A stretch of 64,000 nt of DNA from NCBI RefSeq assembly GCF_004798905.1, contig NZ_SDMO01000005.1, positions 124,001 to 188,000 of the forward strand, written 5' to 3'. Shown piece after piece: positions 18,394 through 27,915 of the stretch. Within the stretch, counting starts at the first letter, position 1. Each line of letters starts with the position of its first letter. Source of the DNA: Halomonas borealis (GTDB taxonomy: Bacteria; Pseudomonadota; Gammaproteobacteria; Pseudomonadales; Halomonadaceae). The notes under the pieces are model-generated. The model worked only from the letters and a program-made list of their open reading frames with translations, did not search any database and was not told where the DNA came from. The position numbers and the translations under genes are program-made.

Positions 18394-19067
18394 GGCAGGA
18401 TGCCCGCCCACTGATCGGCATCACCACCTCCGACCGCAAGAGCCGCATCGCCTGGTGGTTCGACTGGTTCGCGGTGTGGCGCCACGGCGGCCGCCCGTTG
18501 CGGCTGTCGCCCTCACGCCCACGCCCAACGGCGCTCGATGGCCTGATCATCGGCGGCGGCGACGACATCGAGGCTCACCACTACGGCGGCGAGATCCAGC
18601 TCGACGTGCGCGTCGACCCCGAACGCGACGAGCTAGAACTGGCGCTGCTCGAACGCTTCATCCCACGTGGCACGCCGGTACTGGGCATCTGCCGAGGCGC
18701 CCAGCTGATCAACGTCCACCTCGGTGGCACCCTGGACCCGGATATCGAGACCACCTACGAGGGGATCAAGCGGCAGCGCACCGTGCTGCCACGCAAGACG
18801 GTGGACATCGTCGGCGACAGCCGGCTCTACCACCTGCTGCGCGTGACCTGGTGTCGCATCAATAGCCTGCATCACCAGGCGGTGCAGGAGGCCGGCCGCG
18901 GCATCGAGATCGTCGCCCGCGACCGTGATGGCCTGGTGCAGGCCATCGAGTCCCGCGAGCACGATTTCCTGATCGGCGTTCAGTGGCACCCCGAATGGCT
19001 GATCTTCAACCGCCCCCAGCAACGCCTGATCCGTGCCTTGATCAAGGCCGCCCGAACGGCGCGCTGA
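18390..19067 (+). CDS. gamma-glutamyl-gamma-aminobutyrate hydrolase-like class I GATase
   Basis: The product has 225 residues. The start ATG overlaps the amidoligase stop (ATGA) and has AGGAGG upstream. It is a peptidase C26 (PuuD-like) protein: GLIIGGGDDIEAHHYGG, the nucleophile elbow GICRGAQLINVHLGG with C101, and the His-Glu pair of the triad in VQWHPEW. Such enzymes cleave gamma-glutamyl amides. Unlike PuuD members of about 250 residues, the N-terminus is short (PLIGITTSDR). With the upstream amidoligase it may form a make-and-hydrolyse pair for a gamma-glutamyl conjugate. Confidence 0.9.
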   Translation: MRQDARPLIGITTSDRKSRIAWWFDWFAVWRHGGRPLRLSPSRPRPTALDGLIIGGGDDIEAHHYGGEIQLDVRVDPERDELELALLERFIPRGTPVLGICRGAQLINVHLGGTLDPDIETTYEGIKRQRTVLPRKTVDIVGDSRLYHLLRVTWCRINSLHHQAVQEAGRGIEIVARDRDGLVQAIESREHDFLIGVQWHPEWLIFNRPQQRLIRALIKAARTAR

Positions 19068-19083
19068 CGGCCGCCCGAAACGC

Positions 19084-19111
19084 CACGAGGCCACCCGCGG
19101 GTGGCCTCGTG
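19084..19111. terminator. bidirectional hairpin between convergent genes
   Basis: CACGAGGCCACCC-GC-GGGTGGCCTCGTG is a perfect 13-bp stem between the GATase stop (19067) and the OsmC stop (19148). No U-tract follows on either side, so strict rho-independence is uncertain, but position and strength suit a shared terminator. Confidence 0.7.
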
Positions 19112-19147
19112 CATCAGTGGGCAGCGCTACCGTAACGCCGCCGAGCC

Positions 19148-19579
19148 CTAGCCCTCCAGCCGGGCGTCCAGGGTGATCTCGGCATTGAACAGCTTCGATA
19201 CCGGGCAGCCGGCCTTGGCCTTCGCGGCGGCATCCTGGAAGGCTGCATCGTCGGCGCCGGGCACGCTGGCACGGGTCTCCAGGTGAACGGCCGTGATGCT
19301 GAAACCGTCATCATCGGAGTCCAGGGTGACCGTCGCCTGCGAGGCGATGCGCTCCGGCGTGTAGCCGGCCTCGCCGAGGATCATCGACAGCGCCATGGAG
19401 TAACAGCTCGCATGGGCGGCCCCGATCAACTCCTCGGGATTGGCCCCGGCCTCGCCTTCGAAGCGCTGGGTGAAGCCGTAGGGCGCCTCGTTCAGCGTGC
19501 CGCTCTGGGTGGATACCGTGCCCTTGCCATCCTTGAGGCCGCCTTGCCAGACGGCGCTACCGTGCTTCTCGATGCTCAT
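19148..19579 (-). CDS. osmC: OsmC-type peroxiredoxin
   Basis: The product has 143 residues, matching OsmC. The two reactive cysteines are in IGAAHASCYSMALS (residue 59 region) and AGCPVSKLFNAEI, and the active-site Arg/Glu come from the partner subunit in this dimeric family. It reduces organic hydroperoxides and is osmotically or stationary-phase induced in E. coli. AAGGAG precedes the ATG. The N-terminal SAVWQGGLKDGKGTVSTQSG matches OsmC more than the related Ohr. Longer frames running upstream on this strand are antisense to the aldo/keto reductase and are not used. Confidence 0.92.
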   Translation of the reverse strand: MSIEKHGSAVWQGGLKDGKGTVSTQSGTLNEAPYGFTQRFEGEAGANPEELIGAAHASCYSMALSMILGEAGYTPERIASQATVTLDSDDDGFSITAVHLETRASVPGADDAAFQDAAAKAKAGCPVSKLFNAEITLDARLEG

Positions 19580-19732
19580 ATCGGCTCCTTGCGATGTGAT
19601 GGTCGAAGTCTCGCCTCTACACGATAGACCATGGGGATGAACGCCCCGTGGCACAAGGGGAGTTTGCGCCAGCGCGGCGCGATCACCAGACTGAGGATCG
19701 ACCCAACGCCCTCCCACCGATAAGGAAACGCC

Positions 19733-20617
19733 ATGACACAGCCCGCTCGCGTCACCCTGCCGGCCACCCCTCATGAGCCGGCCGTGGCCCTGCCCGCCAT
19801 CGGCCAGGGCACCTGGTTCATGGGCGAAGGGCTCGCCTCCCAGGCCGATGAAGTGCGCGCCCTGCAACAGGGCCTGGACCTGGGCATGACACTGATCGAC
19901 ACCGCCGAGATGTATGCCGATGGCGGGGCCGAGAGGATCGTCGGCGAGGCCCTCGTCGGGCGCCGCGACCAGGCCTTCCTGGTCTCCAAGGTCTACCCCT
20001 GGAACGCCGGCCGCAACACCGCCATCGCCGCCTGCGAGGCGAGCCTGAAGCGCCTGGGCACCGATCATCTGGACCTCTATCTGCTGCACTGGCCAGGCGG
20101 CATTCCCCTCGACGAGACCCTGGAAGCCTTCGAACGGCTGCGCGAGGACGGCAAGATCCGCCGCTTCGGCGTCTCCAACTTCGACACCGACGACATGGAG
20201 CGCCTGCATGGGCGGCCCGGCGGCGGCGACTGCGCGGTCAACCAGGTGCTCTACCACCTCGGGTCGCGAGGCATCGAGCACTCGCTGCGCCCCTGGCAGC
20301 GCCAGCATGACATGCCGCTGATGGGCTACTGCCCGCTGGCCCGGGCCGGCCGGCTGCGGCGCGACCTGCTCGCCAACCCGGTGATCAACACGCTGGCCGC
20401 CGAGCAAGGGCTGACGCCTTCCCAGCTGCTGCTGGCCTGGGCCATCCGTCCCACCGACGGCCGGCGCGACCTGATCGCCACCCCCAAGGCGGTACAGCCC
20501 GACCACGTTCGCGACAACGCCGCCGTGCTCCACGCCACGCTCGACGACTCGGCCCTCGACCGCCTCGAGGCCGAGTTCCCGGCTCCCTTCGGCAAGGAAC
20601 CGCTGGACGTGGTCTAG
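19733..20617 (+). CDS. aldo/keto reductase
   Basis: The product has 294 residues forming a TIM-barrel NADPH oxidoreductase. The tetrad residues are visible: Asp and Tyr in LIDTAEMYADG, Lys in FLVSKVYPWN, His in LYLLHWPGG. The NADP-binding end contains IATPKAVQPDHVRDNAAVL, where KAVQPDHVR takes the usual K-x-R type site. The substrate cannot be told; members reduce aldehydes and ketones such as methylglyoxal. AAGGA is upstream of the start. It is divergent from osmC, with 153 bases between. Confidence 0.9.
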   Translation: MTQPARVTLPATPHEPAVALPAIGQGTWFMGEGLASQADEVRALQQGLDLGMTLIDTAEMYADGGAERIVGEALVGRRDQAFLVSKVYPWNAGRNTAIAACEASLKRLGTDHLDLYLLHWPGGIPLDETLEAFERLREDGKIRRFGVSNFDTDDMERLHGRPGGGDCAVNQVLYHLGSRGIEHSLRPWQRQHDMPLMGYCPLARAGRLRRDLLANPVINTLAAEQGLTPSQLLLAWAIRPTDGRRDLIATPKAVQPDHVRDNAAVLHATLDDSALDRLEAEFPAPFGKEPLDVV

Positions 20618-20660
20618 GCGTGCCGATGCCCCGCTGGGCCAACCGCGACGCGTTCCTGGC

Positions 20661-21227
20661 CTAGCGGCCGCCCCCGCGCAACGCCGCCAGCGAGGCCGCC
20701 AAGGCCTCGTGGCCCTTGGTCTCCATCAGCGCCGCATTGCGCTCGGGGATCGCCTCGGGATCGGGGTAGTGAGCCAGCGCTCGCTCCAGGCCGGCCTCGC
20801 GGATCAAGTGCCACATCGGCCAGGGCGAGCGATTGGTGAAGTTGCGCGGCGAGTCCTCGGCCTCGCCCTCGAAGGCATAGTGCGGATGGAAGCTCGCCAG
20901 CTGATAGACGCCCTCGTAGCCCTGCTCCGCCAACAGCGCCTCGGCCATGCCCAGGGCATCCAGGTAATCGTCGAAATCCTCGAGGCCCGAGTCGAGCACC
21001 ATCAGCGTGGTCTCGGCCTGCGGATGCTCGTCGAGGTGCCAGCACTCCTCCATCAGCCGCATCAGCGCGGCCGCGGGATCGGTGGCATCTACCGCCACGT
21101 AGCGGACCGCGTCGCGGTTAACCTCACGACCGGCGAAGGGGCACACCTCGAGGCCGACCACGAAGGTCTCGACCCAGGCGCGAGTGGCCTCGAGGGAACT
21201 AAGGGAAGCAGCGCTCATGTCGGACAT
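20661..21227 (-). CDS. DUF1415 family protein
   Basis: The product has 188 residues from the first of two close ATG codons (the second is at 21218); neither has a clear ribosome site. The pattern TRAWVETFVVGLEVCPFAG, QAETTLMVLDSG, YQLASFHPHYAFEGE and FTNRSPWPMWHLIRE is that of DUF1415, a conserved gammaproteobacterial and betaproteobacterial family of unknown function. C29 and the FHPHY motif look like candidate functional residues. It ends 44 bases from the convergent aldo/keto reductase. The endonuclease V gene is 60 bases upstream on the same strand. Confidence 0.88.
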   Translation of the reverse strand: MSDMSAASLSSLEATRAWVETFVVGLEVCPFAGREVNRDAVRYVAVDATDPAAALMRLMEECWHLDEHPQAETTLMVLDSGLEDFDDYLDALGMAEALLAEQGYEGVYQLASFHPHYAFEGEAEDSPRNFTNRSPWPMWHLIREAGLERALAHYPDPEAIPERNAALMETKGHEALAASLAALRGGGR

Positions 21228-21286
21228 CCGGGCGAAGAAGGGGCGCCATGGTCCGCCGCCCGCACGCGGATGGCAAGCGTGGCGGC

Positions 21287-21985
21287 TCAGCGCCGCGGCT
21301 GACCCCGCCTCGACGCCAGCCGATCGGCGAGCCGCGTCGGCTCCGGTAGCTTGGTGCGCCCCAGGCAAGCCACCACCCATTCCCTCGCCGTGGGGAGCGA
21401 CAGTCGGTGCCCCGGCGACACGAACACCGGCTTCACGCCGCGCCGCGAGCGCAGCACCGCGCCGATCGTCTCCTCGCCATCCGGCCCCTTGTCGACCAGC
21501 GGCGTCCACTCGCCCCGCGCGGGGCCCGGCTCGCCGTGGCGGCCGCACAGCCGCGACTTGGCCACGCCGAGGGTCGGCAGGTCGAGCCACAGCCCCAGAT
21601 GGCTGGCCACCCCCAACCGGCGCGGATGAGCGATGCCCTGGCCGTCGACCATCACCAGCTGCGGCAGGGCCGAGAGCTTGTCGAAGGCCGCCAGTGCCGC
21701 CGGCACCTCGCGAAACGACAACAGCCCCGGCACGTAGGGCATGCGCGTCGGCTCGCGATGCACCGCCTGCTCCACCACCTCGAAGCCGCCCTCGCCCGCC
21801 GGCGGCCAGGCCAGCACCACCACCGCGGCGCGAGTGATCGAACCCTGCTGCTCGAAGCCGATGTCCACGCCGGCGATACGGCTCACCGGGTCCAGGCGAT
21901 CCCCGCGTTCGACCCGCCCGGCCAGGCGCTTCTGCAGGGCGATGGCCTCAGTAGGGAGAAGGTTCCAGTCGTGGAGTTCGATCAT
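21287..21985 (-). CDS. nfi: endonuclease V (deoxyinosine-specific)
   Basis: The product has 232 residues from the ATG giving MIELHDWNLLP; a longer frame upstream lacks family similarity. Endonuclease V nicks DNA near deoxyinosine. The metal-binding aspartate lies in IAGVDIGFE, followed by MPYVPGLLSFREVPA (the Y wedge and glutamate) and VMVDGQGIAHPRRLGVASHLG with the second aspartate and histidines; GVAKSRLCG is also typical. It is divergent from sbcD (256-base gap), putting two DNA-repair functions side by side. Confidence 0.93.
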   Translation of the reverse strand: MIELHDWNLLPTEAIALQKRLAGRVERGDRLDPVSRIAGVDIGFEQQGSITRAAVVVLAWPPAGEGGFEVVEQAVHREPTRMPYVPGLLSFREVPAALAAFDKLSALPQLVMVDGQGIAHPRRLGVASHLGLWLDLPTLGVAKSRLCGRHGEPGPARGEWTPLVDKGPDGEETIGAVLRSRRGVKPVFVSPGHRLSLPTAREWVVACLGRTKLPEPTRLADRLASRRGQPRR

Positions 21986-22241
21986 CGAAATACCCGGAAT
22001 ATCAAAGTGGACATCATGCGGGGCGCCGGGGACAGGTCGCAAAAGGGGTTTGTGGCCAAGGGTGGCCAAAGTAGCGCCCAAGGATGGGTTCATGGCACAC
22101 CTCGCAGGCCTGTCGCCGGATCAGCCCCGCACCAGGTGGATATTGAGAAGCCACCGATCGCTCAAGGCGCTCCCTGAAGTGTCGGCATCGCTCGGGTTAG
22201 ACTAGGCCTTTTCGACCGCGTGACGGAACACCGGGGACGCA

Positions 22242-23513
22242 ATGCTGAGACTGATCCATACCGCCGACTGGCACCTCGGCCAGAGTTTCCACGGCCAGGA
22301 GCGCCATGCAGAGCACCGCGCCTTCCTTACCTGGTTGCTCGACACCCTGGTCGAACGCGACGCCGACGCCCTGCTGGTGGCCGGCGACATCTTCGATGTG
22401 GTCAACCCTTCCCTACAGGCACAGGCGTTGCTCTATGACTTCATCGTCGACGCCCACCGGCGGCTGCCCCGCCTCGACATCGTGCTGATCGCCGGCAACC
22501 ACGACAGCGGCAACCGCATCGAGCTACCGGCCCCGCTGATGCAGCGCCTGCGCACCCACGCCCGGGGCCGGGTCGGCTGGCTCGACGACGGCCACCTCGA
22601 CGCCGAGCGCCTACTGGTGCCGCTGACCGACGCGGCCGGCGAGACCCGCGCCTGGTGCCTGGCGCTGCCCTTCCTGCGCCCCGCCGAGGTCACCGGCGCC
22701 ATCGCACGCCCCGCGCATGAGGCGGACGGGGGCGACGCCCCGCCCGCGAACGACTACATCAGCGGCATCAACCGCGTGCACCGCGAGCTTATCGACGCCG
22801 CCTGCACGCGCCGCCAGCCCGGTCAGGCGCTGGTCGCCATGAGCCATGCCCACCTGCATGGCGCCGCCGTCTCCGAGGCCAGCGAGCGGCCGATCGTGAT
22901 CGGCGGCGAAGAATCGATCTCCGCCGCGCTGTTTCCCGACGACCTCGCCTATGTCGCGCTAGGCCATCTGCACCGCGCTCAGCAGGTCGGCGAGGCGCGC
23001 ATCCGCTATAGCGGTAGCCCCCTGCCGCTGGACTTCAGCGAGCTGAACTACGCCCATCAGGTGGTCGAGGCGGTGCTCGATGGCGAGCGCCTGGCCGAGA
23101 TACAGGCCATCTCCGTGCCGCGCCCGGTGGCCATGCACCGCCTGGGACCCGCCCCGCTGGCCGACGTGCTGGCCGAGCTCGAGGCCCTGGAGATCGACGC
23201 CGACCGGCCCCGCGAACGCTGGCCCTGGCTGGAGCTGCGCGTCGAGCTCGAGGCGCCGATGCCCGACCTGCGCGCCCGGGTCGACGCCGCCCTCGAAGGC
23301 AAGCCGCTACGCCTGCTGCGCCTCGAACGCCGCCTGCCGAGGGTCGCGGCCGAGGACGCCCGCGAACGCATCGACCTGGAGAGCCTCGGCCCGCGCCGGC
23401 TGTTCGAGCGCACCTGGCAAGGCCGCTGGGGCGAGCCGCCGGGCGAGGACGTGCTCGCCGACTTCGACCGCCTGCGCCAGGACGTGCTGGACGACGAAGG
23501 GGAACCCGCATGA
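22242..23513 (+). CDS. sbcD: exonuclease SbcCD subunit D
   Basis: The product has 423 residues. It is the Mre11-like nuclease that, with SbcC, cleaves DNA hairpins and protein-blocked ends. Metallophosphoesterase motifs occur in order: HTADWHLGQ, VAGDIFDVVNP, IAGNHDSGNR, MSHAHLHG and YVALGHLHRAQ. The C-terminal SbcC-binding region follows (RPRERWPWLELRVEL). Its stop overlaps the sbcC start by four bases, the standard coupled arrangement. The ribosome site before the ATG is weak (GGGGA). Confidence 0.95.
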   Translation: MLRLIHTADWHLGQSFHGQERHAEHRAFLTWLLDTLVERDADALLVAGDIFDVVNPSLQAQALLYDFIVDAHRRLPRLDIVLIAGNHDSGNRIELPAPLMQRLRTHARGRVGWLDDGHLDAERLLVPLTDAAGETRAWCLALPFLRPAEVTGAIARPAHEADGGDAPPANDYISGINRVHRELIDAACTRRQPGQALVAMSHAHLHGAAVSEASERPIVIGGEESISAALFPDDLAYVALGHLHRAQQVGEARIRYSGSPLPLDFSELNYAHQVVEAVLDGERLAEIQAISVPRPVAMHRLGPAPLADVLAELEALEIDADRPRERWPWLELRVELEAPMPDLRARVDAALEGKPLRLLRLERRLPRVAAEDARERIDLESLGPRRLFERTWQGRWGEPPGEDVLADFDRLRQDVLDDEGEPA

Positions 23514-26500
23514 AGATCCTCGCCCTGCGCCTGGCCAACCTGGCCTCGATCCCCGGCCCGCTGGAGCTCGACTTCACCGCCCCGCCGCTCAGCGATGCCG
23601 GGCTGTTCGCCATCACCGGCCCCACCGGCGCCGGCAAGAGCACCCTGCTCGACGCCCTGTGCCTGGCGCTCTATGGCGGCACGCCGCGCCTGCGCCAGGC
23701 CCCCGGTCGCGAGGCGCCGCTGCCGGACGTCGGCGACGCCACGCTCAACACCGCCGACCCGCGCACCCTGCTGCGCCGCGGCACGGCCAGCGGCCATGCC
23801 GAGGTCGACTTCCTGGGCCGCGACGGTCGACGCTACCGCGCCCGCTGGGCGGTGCGCCGGGCCCGCGAGAAGGCCGACGGCCGCCTGCAGGCCGTCGACC
23901 AGTCGTTGCGTGACCTCGACGACGACCGCCTGCTGACCAACCAGAAGCGCGAGTTCGACCGCCTGCTGCCCGAGTGCCTGGGCCTGACCTTCGAGCAGTT
24001 CACCCGCGCCGTACTGCTCGCCCAGAGTGAGTTCGCCGCCTTCCTCAAGGCCGACGACAACGAGCGCAGCGACCTGCTGGAGCGGCTGACCGGCACCACC
24101 GAGTACTCCGCCATCTCGATGGCCGCCTATCGCCGCGCCAGCGAGGCCAGGAAGGCCGTGGAGAAGATCGAGGCCCGGCTCGCCGACGACCCGCCCGCCG
24201 AGCCCGAGGCCCGCGCCGAGCTGGAACGAACCGCCGAGGCGACCCAGCGAGCGCTCACCGACCTGCAACGGCAGGAGGCGACGCTGCAGGCCGAGCGGCG
24301 CTGGCACGACGACGATGCCCGTCTGCGAGATACTTTCCAGCGAGGGCAAGCCGATCAGCAAACGGCCGAACAGGCCTGGCAGGCACTGGCGCCCGCCCGG
24401 GAGGATCAGACGTGGCGCAGGGTCATCCTGCCCCAGCGCCATCGGCTGGCCCGCCAGGCCGAGCTGCCCGGCGACATCCAGGCCCTGGAGACACACCAGG
24501 AGGCGACGCAGCGAGCGCTCACCGACGCCGACAGCGCGCGAGAGCAGGCCCACCAGACCAGCGAGGCCGCGGAGCGTACGCTGCGCGAGGCCTCCGATGC
24601 CCGCCGCGAGGCCGAACCCGCGCTGCGCGAGGCACGTGAACAAGCCCAGCGGCTCGCCACCCAGGGCCAGCAGCTGGCAGAGCTAGAGCGCACTCATGAG
24701 GAGCGCCATCGACGCTCAGCAGCCCTCGCCGAGCAACGGCGTCAGGCGGACGACGCCCACGACCAGCGCCGCGAACAGCGCGACCGCTGGCACGCCGCCC
24801 TCGAGCGCCTGATCGGCGAACATGGCGACCTGGAACTCGCTCGGCAGTCCGCCCAGCAGGCCCATGACGAGGCCGCCCGGCGCCGGCTCGGCCTGGGCGA
24901 GCTGCACGCCCGCTGGCAGACAGCCTGCCGCACCGAGCAGACCCATCACGCGCTGAAGACGCGCCTGGCGGACGACCAACAGCGCCTCGAGGCGCTGCTC
25001 ACGCAGGGTCAGGCCGCCCGGCAACGACTCGACGACGCCGAACGTCACCTCACGAGCGTTCAGGCGTTCGTCGAACGCAACCGCGCCGTGCGCAGCGAGA
25101 GCGTCATCCATCTGCGCGAGGGCCTCATCGACGGCGAGCCCTGCCCGGTGTGCGGCGGGCTCGAGCATCCCTGGCGCCAGCGGCCACCCGCCTCGCCGGA
25201 GGCCACCCAACTCGCCGCCCAGCAGGCGGAAGAGGAGCACCAGCTGGCACAGGCGCAGGATCAACGCGACCAGGCCTACCAGCAGCGCTACGACATCGAG
25301 GGCGAATACCGCGCCCTGAAGGCCTCGGTGGCTCAGCAGCGCGAGGATCTCGGCAACGCCGAGCGGCAGCGCAATGAGGCGCAGCAGGCGCTAGACGCGC
25401 ATCCGCTGTGCCAGGAACTGGCCGCCATCGCCGCCGAGGAGCGCGAGGCCTGGCTGGGCCATCGGCAGCAGGCCAGCGAGGCTCAACAGGCCGAGCACGG
25501 ACGCCTCCTCGACGAGCTTGCTCGGGCCGAGGCCGAACTCGCGCCGCTAAACCGGTCGCTGCATCAGGACGAGATCGAGCTCGCCCGGCTCGGCTCCCAG
25601 CAGGCCGAGCTCGAACAGGAACTCGCCGGGCTGGCCGAACGACTGCCGCCGCTGCGTCAGGCACGCGATGCCCTGGCCACCGACCTCGCGACACGGCTCG
25701 GCGAGCACGCCTCGCCGGACGCCTGGCAGCAGCATCTCGACGCGCGCCAGCAGGCCGCCGCCAGCGCACGAGACGCGGCCCTGGCTCGCCATCACGAGGC
25801 ACAGGCCGCGCATCAACGGCTCGCCCAGCAGGCGACCCACGAGGCCGAACGGCTCGAGGCCATGAGCCGCGAGCGCGACACCCTCGAGGCCGAGCTGACG
25901 GAGTGGCGCCGGGCGCATCCCGAGCTGAACGATGCCACCCTCGCGCGCCTGCTGGCCCAGCCCGACGACGAGGCCGAGGGTCAGCGCCAGCAGCTGGAAA
26001 GCGCCGAACAGGCGCGTCATCAGGCCGCCGCCACCCTGGACGAGCGTCGCTTGGCACTGCTCGATCACCGCCGTGAACAGGGCCTGGTCGCAGCCGACGA
26101 CAGCGAGCCGGCGCTGCTGGAAGCCGGCGCCGAGGCCGAGATCACTCGCCGCCACGAGGCGCTCGCCGGGGAGCGCGAGGCGCTCACCCCGCGGCTAGAG
26201 ACGGCTCAGCAGGTCCGCGACGCGGCCGACCACGCCCTGCGCGACGACGAGCGCCGCCGCCAGCGCCAGCAGGCAGGCCAGGCCGAGCGGGAGGCGGCGC
26301 GGGCCGAGCATCGGCGCTGGGGCCGCATCGGTGAGCTGATCGGCTCCGCCGACGGCAAGGCCTTCCGACGCATCGCCCAGGCCTACAATCTTGAGCAGCT
26401 GCTGGAGCACGCCAACCTCCACCTCTCTGGGCTGTCGCGCCGCTACCGTCTGGTACGCGGTGGCAGCGAGCTCGGTCTATTGGTGGTGGACCACGACATG

Positions 26501-26818
26501 GGCGACGAGCAGCGCTCGGTGCATTCGCTGTCCGGCGGCGAGACCTTCCTGGTCTCGCTGGCCCTGGCACTGGGGCTGGCCTCGATGGCCTCCGGCGAGC
26601 TGATCATCGAGTCGCTGTTCATCGACGAGGGCTTCGGCAGCCTCGACCCGCAGTCGCTGGCGCTGGCCATGGAAGCCCTCGACGGCCTGCAGGCGCTGGG
26701 CCGTCGCGTCGGGGTGATCTCCCATGTTCAGGAGATGCACGAACGCATCCCGGTACAGATCCGGGTCGAGCCTCTGGGCAACGGCACAAGCCAGGCACGG
26801 CTGGTGAACGGCTGGTGA
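23510..26818 (+). CDS. sbcC: exonuclease SbcCD subunit C
   Basis: The product has 1102 residues. It is the Rad50-like SMC ATPase of the SbcCD nuclease. Walker A is GPTGAGKST at residues 37-45; the signature LSGGETFLVSLALALGL and Walker B (ESLFIDEGFGSLD) are near the C-terminus. Between them are two long Ala/Gln/Glu/Arg-rich coiled-coil arms meeting at the zinc hook CPVC around residue 544. Two repeated stretches in the first arm (ATQRALTD at about residues 247 and 336) suggest internal duplication in the coil. Codon use matches the neighbours. Confidence 0.96.
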   Translation: MKILALRLANLASIPGPLELDFTAPPLSDAGLFAITGPTGAGKSTLLDALCLALYGGTPRLRQAPGREAPLPDVGDATLNTADPRTLLRRGTASGHAEVDFLGRDGRRYRARWAVRRAREKADGRLQAVDQSLRDLDDDRLLTNQKREFDRLLPECLGLTFEQFTRAVLLAQSEFAAFLKADDNERSDLLERLTGTTEYSAISMAAYRRASEARKAVEKIEARLADDPPAEPEARAELERTAEATQRALTDLQRQEATLQAERRWHDDDARLRDTFQRGQADQQTAEQAWQALAPAREDQTWRRVILPQRHRLARQAELPGDIQALETHQEATQRALTDADSAREQAHQTSEAAERTLREASDARREAEPALREAREQAQRLATQGQQLAELERTHEERHRRSAALAEQRRQADDAHDQRREQRDRWHAALERLIGEHGDLELARQSAQQAHDEAARRRLGLGELHARWQTACRTEQTHHALKTRLADDQQRLEALLTQGQAARQRLDDAERHLTSVQAFVERNRAVRSESVIHLREGLIDGEPCPVCGGLEHPWRQRPPASPEATQLAAQQAEEEHQLAQAQDQRDQAYQQRYDIEGEYRALKASVAQQREDLGNAERQRNEAQQALDAHPLCQELAAIAAEEREAWLGHRQQASEAQQAEHGRLLDELARAEAELAPLNRSLHQDEIELARLGSQQAELEQELAGLAERLPPLRQARDALATDLATRLGEHASPDAWQQHLDARQQAAASARDAALARHHEAQAAHQRLAQQATHEAERLEAMSRERDTLEAELTEWRRAHPELNDATLARLLAQPDDEAEGQRQQLESAEQARHQAAATLDERRLALLDHRREQGLVAADDSEPALLEAGAEAEITRRHEALAGEREALTPRLETAQQVRDAADHALRDDERRRQRQQAGQAEREAARAEHRRWGRIGELIGSADGKAFRRIAQAYNLEQLLEHANLHLSGLSRRYRLVRGGSELGLLVVDHDMGDEQRSVHSLSGGETFLVSLALALGLASMASGELIIESLFIDEGFGSLDPQSLALAMEALDGLQALGRRVGVISHVQEMHERIPVQIRVEPLGNGTSQARLVNGW

Positions 26819-26838
26819 ACGGCTAAGCAGAGAGAGAC

Positions 26839-27723
26839 ATGACAGACACAGGAGCGACGAGAATGCCCGAACACCGCGAGACGCCCCGCAACCTGCTGAT
26901 CACCGGCTGCTCGAGCGGCATCGGCCACGCCGCGGCCCACGCCATGGCCAAGCGTGGCTGGCGGGTCTTCGCCACGGCCCGTCGCGAGCAAGACGTCGCG
27001 CGCCTCGAGGAGGAAGGCCTGGAGGCACTGCGGCTGGACCTCGCCGACAGCGCCTCGATCGAGGCCGCGCTGGAAGACGTGCGCGAGCGCACCGACGGTC
27101 GACTGACGGCGCTGTTCAACAACGGCGCCTACGGCCAGCCCGGCGCGGTGGAAGATCTCAGCCGCGACGTGCTGCGCGAACAGCTCGAGACCAACCTGCT
27201 CGGCACCCATGAGCTCACCACCCGGGTGCTGCCGATGATGCGCGCCCAGGGCCATGGACGCATCGTGCACAACAGCTCGGTGTTGGGCTTCGCCGCCCTG
27301 CCCTACCGCGGCGCCTACGTGTGCTCCAAGTTCGCCCTGGAGGGCCTCACCGACACCCTGCGCCAGGAACTCACGGGCAGCGGCATCCACATCAGCCTGA
27401 TCCAGCCCGGCCCCATCGCCAGCCGCTTCCGCGAGAACGCCCACGCCGCCTTCAAGGCCAACATCGACACCACCCACGGCGCCCATGTCGACACCTACGG
27501 CAAGGTCGAGGCTCGCCTTGCCAGCGAGGACGGCAAGGGCACCTTCACCCTCGGCCCCGAGGCGGTGGTGGCGAAGCTCATTCACGCCCTGGAGCACCGG
27601 CGCCCCAGGCCGCGCTACGCGGTAACCGTCCCCACCCATCTATTCGCCGCGCTCAAGCGGGTGCTCAGCACGCGCGGCATGGATCGGCTGCTACTGCGTG
27701 CGACCAGAAGCGAGCGGGAATGA
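26839..27723 (+). CDS. short-chain dehydrogenase/reductase
   Basis: The product has 294 residues, or 286 from the second ATG at 26863, which has the better ribosome site (GGAG seven bases away). The Rossmann motif is ITGCSSGIGHAAA, the middle motif NNGAYG, the catalytic serine NSSVLGF and the Y-x3-K pair YVCSK. The substrate is unknown. The basic C-terminal tail (PTHLFAALKRVLSTRG) resembles SDRs that act near membranes or on long-chain substrates. It follows sbcC by 20 bases, though functional linkage is unlikely. Confidence 0.9.
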   Translation: MTDTGATRMPEHRETPRNLLITGCSSGIGHAAAHAMAKRGWRVFATARREQDVARLEEEGLEALRLDLADSASIEAALEDVRERTDGRLTALFNNGAYGQPGAVEDLSRDVLREQLETNLLGTHELTTRVLPMMRAQGHGRIVHNSSVLGFAALPYRGAYVCSKFALEGLTDTLRQELTGSGIHISLIQPGPIASRFRENAHAAFKANIDTTHGAHVDTYGKVEARLASEDGKGTFTLGPEAVVAKLIHALEHRRPRPRYAVTVPTHLFAALKRVLSTRGMDRLLLRATRSERE

Positions 27724-27842
27724 GGGTCGAGTGGCAGGCTTCGTCGGGTCTTGTTGGCTGGCCTGACACCCACTGAAGCCCTTGCGAATCTCGGCGGCGT
27801 GGCTATTTATGAGCGTTTCACTGGCGTATCATGCGGCGAATA

Positions 27843-27871
27843 ACGGCGGATGTACCCGATCCGCCGTCTTT
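27843..27871 (+). terminator. rho-independent terminator after the SDR gene
   Basis: ACGGCGGAT-GTACCCG-ATCCGCCGT is a perfect 9-bp stem with a 7-base loop, followed by CTTTT. It lies 120 bases after the SDR stop and 45 bases before the next start, so it could also act as an attenuator for the downstream gene. Confidence 0.65.
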
Positions 27872-27915
27872 TCGACGACCCTACCCGGGACGACGAATTC
27901 CTCAGGAGAACCACC

